A stretch of DNA of 32,401 nt from an uncultured Ruthenibacterium sp. GTDB lineage: Bacteria > Bacillota > Clostridia > Oscillospirales > Ruminococcaceae. The stretch lies in contig CALXBN010000013.1 in NCBI GenBank assembly GCA_944386555.1, positions 1-32,401 of the forward strand, written 5' to 3'. Both the position numbers and the translations under genes were made by a program. Below the pieces are notes generated by a model, which was not told where the DNA came from, ran no database searches, and saw nothing but the letters and a program-made list of their open reading frames with translations. Positions 28,194-32,401 of this stretch are shown here, piece after piece (position 1 is the stretch's first letter; every line of letters begins with the position of its first letter).

Positions 28194-29552
28194 ATGGCCC
28201 TGCAGAAAAACCAGATCATCCCTTTGAACGTTCTTACTCTGTCCAGCGACGGCTGCGGCGTAGGCCGCACGGACGGCATGGCAGTATTCGTCCCGTTTAC
28301 CGCCCCGGGCGACCGTCTGCTGGTGCGGATCGTCCAGGTGCGCAAAAATTATGCCTATGGCATCGTGGCTTCTTTGCAGGTGCCCGGCCCCGGGCGTCAG
28401 GCCCCCCGCTGCCCCAGCTTTACCAAATGCGGCGGGTGCTGCTTTGAACATCTGACCTATCACGCCGAACTGGAGGCCAAGCAGCAATTTGTAGCCGATG
28501 CCTTTCAGCGCCTGGGCGGCCTGGCGGCGCCGATGCTGCCCATTCTGCCCTCCCCTGCCCCGCTGCGCTACCGCAACAAAGTGCAGTATCCATTGACAGC
28601 CGACGAAAACGGCCATGCGCGCATTGGTTTCTACGCCCCCCGCAGCCATCGGGTGGTCCCTTGTACCGACTGCATTCTGCAGCCGGCACAGCTCAACCGT
28701 ATCGCTGCCACCGCATGCCGCCTGCTGGATCAGATGGGCATCCCCGTTTATGATGAAGCGGCACACACCGGCTTTGCCCGCCATTTGTACCTGCGCCATG
28801 CCGTCTCCACCGGCAAGGTGCTGTTCTGCCTGGTGGGCAACGGAAGCCGCATGCCCCGGGCATCCGAATTCTGCCGGCAACTGACAGCGGCTCATCCGGA
28901 AATCAGCGGCATTGTACTGAACGTCAACATGGCCCAAACCAATGTGATCACCGGCGGCCAGAATATCACGCTGTGGGGTGAAGGCGTACTGCGGGATGAG
29001 CTGGCCGGCGTCCCCGTCGCGTTGAATCCGCTCTCTTTTTATCAGGTGAATACCGCCGGGGCCGAACAGTTGTATGCTGTGGCCCGCCAGTTTGCCGAAT
29101 TATCCGGCGATGAGACCATTTTGGACTTGTACTGCGGCGCCGGCACCATTGGGTTGTCCATGGCGTCATCCTGCCGCCGTCTCATCGGCGTAGAGGTCGT
29201 CCCGCAGGCCGTGGAGGATGCGCGGGCCAACGCCGTGCGCATGGGTGTCCGCCACGGGGAATTCCTTTGTATGGACGCCGGCCAGGCGGCCGCCGAACTG
29301 GCCGGGCGCGGCCTGTCGCCCGACGTGGTCATCGTAGACCCGCCGCGCAAAGGCTGCGGCCCCGCCGCTCTGGAACCCATTCTGCGCATGGCCCCACGGC
29401 GCATTGTGATGATCAGCTGCAACGCAGCCACTGCCGCCCGCGACGCGGCTTATCTGGCCCCGCATTACACTGTAGATGCCATTCGGCCCGTGGATCTCTT
29501 TCCCCGTACCAAACATGTGGAATGCGCCGTGCGTTTCACCCGGAAGCGCTGA
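28194..29552 (+). CDS. rlmD: 23S rRNA (uracil-5-)-methyltransferase, RlmD/RumA family
   Basis: A 452-residue SAM-dependent RNA m5U methyltransferase. An N-terminal TRAM domain (about 1-62) is followed by iron-sulfur cysteines C73, C79 and C82 (CPSFTKCGGC) and a fourth in CTDC. The Rossmann part has LDLYCGAGTIGLSMA, VIVDPPRKG and the catalytic nucleophile C409 in ISCNAAT (usually SCNP). HVECAVRF near the end carries the base glutamate. Gram-positive members methylate U1939 and sometimes U747. GGAAGGAGG is five bases before the ATG at 28194; the longer frame to 28149 passes through the terminator hairpin. A second, different copy starts at 30988. Confidence 0.93.
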   Translation: MALQKNQIIPLNVLTLSSDGCGVGRTDGMAVFVPFTAPGDRLLVRIVQVRKNYAYGIVASLQVPGPGRQAPRCPSFTKCGGCCFEHLTYHAELEAKQQFVADAFQRLGGLAAPMLPILPSPAPLRYRNKVQYPLTADENGHARIGFYAPRSHRVVPCTDCILQPAQLNRIAATACRLLDQMGIPVYDEAAHTGFARHLYLRHAVSTGKVLFCLVGNGSRMPRASEFCRQLTAAHPEISGIVLNVNMAQTNVITGGQNITLWGEGVLRDELAGVPVALNPLSFYQVNTAGAEQLYAVARQFAELSGDETILDLYCGAGTIGLSMASSCRRLIGVEVVPQAVEDARANAVRMGVRHGEFLCMDAGQAAAELAGRGLSPDVVIVDPPRKGCGPAALEPILRMAPRRIVMISCNAATAARDAAYLAPHYTVDAIRPVDLFPRTKHVECAVRFTRKR

Positions 29553-29612
29553 GGGCCGGCAGGGCCCGATCTCCATTTAAATCATCCGCTTCAAGCCGAA
29601 AGGAGGACGTTT

Positions 29613-30113
29613 ATGTCCGATTACATTCTGAGCCTGCGCCGCCTGGTGGGCCATCGGCCCTTGCTGCAGGTTGGCGCCAGCGTCATTGTGGAAAATAGCG
29701 AGGGGCACATTTTGCTGCAGCTGCGCAGGGACAATAACTGCTGGGGATATGCCGGCGGCTCGGTGGAGCTGGATGAAGTGGTGGAGGATGCTGCACGCCG
29801 GGAGCTATTGGAGGAAACCGGTCTGACGGCCCGCCGGCTGGAGCTGTTCGGCATTTGGTCCGGCCCCGGGCTGCACTATGTCTATCCCAACGGCGATGAA
29901 GTATCCAACATCGATATCGTCTACCTGTGCCGGGATTATACCGGAACGCTGAGGCCTCAGTCAGACGAAGTTGAGCGGCTGCAGTTCTTTGCGGCCGACT
30001 GCCTCCCGGCTGAGCTTTCACCTCCGGTGCAGCGGGCCATCCTTCAGTGGGCCCGGCAAAAGCTGCAGGGGACCGGCAGCTTATCCCTGCCCGCTGCGGG
30101 CATAGTAGAATAA
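29613..30113 (+). CDS. Nudix hydrolase
   Basis: A 166-residue Nudix enzyme that cuts nucleoside diphosphates linked to another group. The full box G-x5-E-x7-R-E-U-x-E-E-x-G-U is at 49-71 (GSVELDEVVEDAARRELLEE and then TGL). The N-terminal phrase RLVGHRPLLQVGASVIVEN and GIWSGPGLHYVYPNGDEV are common in a large Clostridia group with unproved substrates; it is not clearly MutT. GGAGG is six bases before the ATG. It follows rlmD by 60 bases. Its last 33 bases overlap the end of the DNA glycosylase gene on the other strand. Confidence 0.93.
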   Translation: MSDYILSLRRLVGHRPLLQVGASVIVENSEGHILLQLRRDNNCWGYAGGSVELDEVVEDAARRELLEETGLTARRLELFGIWSGPGLHYVYPNGDEVSNIDIVYLCRDYTGTLRPQSDEVERLQFFAADCLPAELSPPVQRAILQWARQKLQGTGSLSLPAAGIVE

Positions 30114-30890
30114 GTATTGCTGCAGTATACCGGCACAGTCCCGGTAGCTGCGAGGGAACTTTCCATGGTAATGTTCCCGGATCACCCGATCCATCCACAC
30201 GTCCACTGGAAGCGCTTCCAGGCGGTGGTAGCCGAACAGCAGCACACACTGAGCCACTTTGATGCCCACACCATATACTTCCATCAGCGACTGCTGCACC
30301 TCCGGCGTAGGCCGGCCTGCCAGTGCCTGCAAATCCAAGCGTCCCTCCGCAACCCGGCAGGCTGCATCGTGCACATATTTGGCCCGGTAGCCCAGGCCGC
30401 AGGCTTCCAGCTGCCGGCTGCCGGCACATGCCAGGGCTGTGGGCGAAGGGAACGCATGGTATACCCGCCGTCCGGCCCGATGCTCTTCGCCGAAGGCCCG
30501 GCACAGTTCTTCCACGGCCCGGCGGATGGCCGGGATGCTTTTGCGCTGAGAGATAACGAAACTGATCAGCATTTCCCAGGGATCCTGGCGCAGGATGCGC
30601 AGCCCCTGCCCGTAAGCACAGGCCCGCCGCAGATATTTGTCTTTTTTGAGGCATTTGTTTCGATAAGCCGCGTAGTCCGCCTCTAAATCAAAATAGCGAC
30701 GCCATATCGTTTCAAACTCCTGCTGCGCGCAGGAAAAGCGGAACACGCCTGGCTCGCTGCCGGGTTCGATCTCCAAATATCTTCCCTGTGCCGTCACTGT
30801 CCAGCCATGGGCTACAGCCGCCATGCGGAAGCACTGCCCGCTTTCGGCAATGGCTCCGGGAGAAAAGTCTGTCAAATATATTTCGTACAT
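30081..30890 (-). CDS. OGG-type HhH-GPD DNA glycosylase
   Basis: A 269-residue protein with an OGG N-terminal domain (about 1-100) and a helix-hairpin-helix GPD core. K211 in GVGIKVAQC and D230 in LPVDVWMDR are 19 residues apart, as K249 and D268 are in human OGG1, so it should be a bifunctional glycosylase/lyase. The N-N-N segment of OGG1 that contacts the cytosine opposite 8-oxoguanine is replaced by R-K-S (ISQRKSIP, 113-120), so the base preference may differ. GGAG lies five bases before the ATG; a good promoter is at 30935-30962. It converges on the Nudix gene with a 33-base overlap. Confidence 0.9.
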   Translation of the reverse strand: MYEIYLTDFSPGAIAESGQCFRMAAVAHGWTVTAQGRYLEIEPGSEPGVFRFSCAQQEFETIWRRYFDLEADYAAYRNKCLKKDKYLRRACAYGQGLRILRQDPWEMLISFVISQRKSIPAIRRAVEELCRAFGEEHRAGRRVYHAFPSPTALACAGSRQLEACGLGYRAKYVHDAACRVAEGRLDLQALAGRPTPEVQQSLMEVYGVGIKVAQCVLLFGYHRLEALPVDVWMDRVIREHYHGKFPRSYRDCAGILQQYLFYYARSGQG

Positions 30891-30934
30891 AGAGTCTCCT
30901 TTTTCGATTTTCCGGATAACGGAGCGTGTTCTCT

Positions 30935-30962
30935 ATTATACGCACTTTTTTATTATTTTCAA
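30935..30962 (-). promoter_or_regulatory. sigma-A promoter of the DNA glycosylase gene
   Basis: Minus strand TTGAAA (30962-30957) and TATAAT (30940-30935), spacer 16 bases, in an AT-rich stretch. The -35 lies only about 10 bases from the ribosome binding site of the divergent methyltransferase gene. Confidence 0.75.
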
Positions 30963-30987
30963 ATCATTTGCAAGGAGGGCCTTGGCC

Positions 30988-32401
30988 GTGGCCGCACAAT
31001 CCCCTGCTTTCTTCTGCCCCTGCGCCCGCCGGTGCGGCGGCTGCCAGCTGCTTCATCTGCCTTACGCGCAGCAGCTGGCATATAAACAGCAAATTGTCCA
31101 ACGTCTGCTGGGCTCGTTCGGCCCGGTGCGCCCCATTCTCGGCATGGCGCAGCCGATTCATTACCGGCATAAAGTACAGGCCGCCTTTAGAAGCCTTCCT
31201 GACGGGCGCATTGTCAGCGGCACTTATGAAGCAGGTTCCCATCGGCTGGTGCCTGTTGAACATTGTCTTCTGGAGAATGAAACTGCCGACGCCATTTTGG
31301 CTACCATCCGCGCATTGTGTGCGCAAATGCATATCCGCCCGTTTGACGAACGAACCGGCCAGGGCGTATTGCGCCATGTGCTGATCCGCAAAGGCTATGC
31401 CACCGGCCAGGTGCTGGTCGTCCTGGTCACCGGCAGCCCTTATTTTCCGGGCAGCCGGCAATTTGTTCAGGTTTTGTGCAGCCGGCATCCGGAGATTGTG
31501 GGCGTTGTCCAAAACATCAACGGCCGCTATACCAGCATGGTGCTGGGCCGGCAGGAAAAGCTGTTATATGGACAAGGTTTTATTGAAGATTCCCTGTGCG
31601 GACTGACCTTCCGCATCTCGGCGCAATCCTTCTATCAAGTGAATCCCGTCCAGACGGAAGCGCTGTATCGCACTGCCATCCAAGGCGCCGGGCTGACCGG
31701 GCACGAGTACGTACTGGACGCCTACTGCGGTACCGGTACCATCGGTTTGGCGGCCGCCCGGCAGGCCGCCCAAGTGCTGGGCGTAGAATTGAACCGCGCT
31801 GCCGTGCGGGACGCCGCTGCCAATGCCCGGCGCAATCGGCTGGCCAATATCCGTTTCATATGCGCCGATGCATCACAGGCTATGGAACAGTTGGCCGCAG
31901 AAGGCCAGCGGGTGGATGTTGTTTTGATGGATCCGCCTCGTGCCGGAAGCGATACGCGCTTTTTGAATAGCCTGCTGCATTTGGCACCCAGCCGCGTTGT
32001 ATACATCTCCTGTAATCCCGAAACCCAGCATCGGGACCTGCTGCATCTGGCCCGCCGCTACCGCGCCGAATGGATACAACCCATTGATCTTTTCCCACAC
32101 ACTCAACATGTGGAGACGGTTGTTCTTTTGTCCAAACTTAATGCTAAGCAGCATATTGTAGTGGAGTTGAATCTGGACGAGCTAGATTTGACTGCGGCTG
32201 AGAGCAAGGCCACCTATGACGAGATCAAAGCGTATGTGCTGGAAAAGCACGGTTTGAAGGTGTCCAGCCTGTATATCTCCCAGGTCAAACGGAAGTGCGG
32301 CCTGGATGTCGGACCAAACCACAATTTGTCGACGAAGGAAGATGCCAAAGTGACACAGCGACGGCCGGAACCGGCAGCGGCGCTGATGCCTGCGCCGCAA
32401 C
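30988..32401 (+). CDS. RlmD/RumA-type RNA methyltransferase without TRAM domain, with C-terminal extension, partial
   Basis: 471 codons before the right edge, no stop reached. It begins directly at the iron-sulfur site, C10, C16 and C19 (CPCARRCGGC), with no TRAM domain. The Rossmann part has LDAYCGTGTIGLAAA, VLMDPPRAG and the nucleophile in YISCNPE; HVETVVLLSKL (about 374-384) ends the usual enzyme. From residue 385 an extra segment follows (VVELNLDELDLTAAESKATY, YDEIKAYVLEKHGLKVSSLY), a tail I have seen on similar proteins in Clostridia and their mobile elements. The start is GTG at 30988, nine bases after AAGGAGG; an in-frame TTG at 30982 is possible. The target base and the role of the tail are unknown. 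Confidence 0.88.
   Translation, partial: MAAQSPAFFCPCARRCGGCQLLHLPYAQQLAYKQQIVQRLLGSFGPVRPILGMAQPIHYRHKVQAAFRSLPDGRIVSGTYEAGSHRLVPVEHCLLENETADAILATIRALCAQMHIRPFDERTGQGVLRHVLIRKGYATGQVLVVLVTGSPYFPGSRQFVQVLCSRHPEIVGVVQNINGRYTSMVLGRQEKLLYGQGFIEDSLCGLTFRISAQSFYQVNPVQTEALYRTAIQGAGLTGHEYVLDAYCGTGTIGLAAARQAAQVLGVELNRAAVRDAAANARRNRLANIRFICADASQAMEQLAAEGQRVDVVLMDPPRAGSDTRFLNSLLHLAPSRVVYISCNPETQHRDLLHLARRYRAEWIQPIDLFPHTQHVETVVLLSKLNAKQHIVVELNLDELDLTAAESKATYDEIKAYVLEKHGLKVSSLYISQVKRKCGLDVGPNHNLSTKEDAKVTQRRPEPAAALMPAPQ

Noticed and set aside
1..32401. Mobile elements, prophage, toxin-antitoxin, CRISPR or defence islands
   Set aside because: No transposase, integrase, phage gene, regularly spaced repeat or toxin-antitoxin pair could be seen on either strand.

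Overview
The window is a gene-dense stretch (32.4 kb) of a fairly high-GC Clostridia chromosome, most like the Oscillospiraceae/Ruminococcaceae. The reasons are Firmicutes-only sporulation genes (yqfC, yqfD, a ylbJ-like gene), the Firmicutes order phoH-ybeY-dgkA-era-yqzL-recO, Shine-Dalgarno sites close to AAGGAGG before nearly every gene, and protein wording typical of gut Clostridia. I see no prophage, insertion sequence, CRISPR array or plasmid gene. The family assignment is an inference from recognition, not from a search.

Layout. 1-9602 (minus): yqfC-yqfD, then from its own promoter phoH-ybeY-dgkA-era-yqzL-recO-mutS2-GNAT, then a radical SAM gene cut by the left edge. 9667-11394 (plus): a YlbJ-like sporulation membrane protein and two small unknown genes. 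11395-11743: no gene, but many hairpins; a candidate structured RNA. 11744-11852: tRNA-Thr(CGU) with promoter and terminator. 11930-17042 (minus): endonuclease IV, a GH2 glycosidase and a nuclease-helicase fusion. 17115-17867 (plus): an AlkD-like repair protein. 17833-20326 (minus): coaD, a DUF4203 membrane protein, a YwlG/TIGR01440 protein and a YggS-type PLP protein. 20417-23263 (minus): a large secreted protein with Ig-like repeats and C-terminal DUF4214 repeats, behind a leader with terminator-like structure. 23713-26958 (minus): galK, a DUF1624-type membrane acyltransferase, a histidine phosphatase and an ArsC/Spx-like protein, ended by a strong hairpin. 27233-28099 (plus): an AraC regulator divergent from galK. 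28194-30113 (plus): an RlmD-type rRNA methyltransferase and a Nudix hydrolase. 30081-30890 (minus): an OGG-type DNA glycosylase. 30988-32401 (plus): a second, TRAM-less RlmD-like methyltransferase with a C-terminal extension, cut by the right edge.

How the genes fit together. The left block is a housekeeping and ribosome-maturation cluster (YbeY, Era, PhoH) joined to recombination and repair (RecO, MutS2) and to mother-cell sporulation genes. DNA repair recurs: MutS2, RecO, Nfo, AlkD, the nuclease-helicase and OGG. galK sits opposite an AraC regulator with a cre-like palindrome between them, which suggests sugar control. Several junctions are four-base start/stop overlaps, and two convergent pairs overlap by about 33-35 bases.

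The least explained items are the hairpin-rich intergenic region at 11400-11645, the long hairpin across the ribosome binding site of the ywlG-like gene, the leader of the Ig-like/DUF4214 protein, and the extended methyltransferase at the right edge. None is shown here to be a new system.
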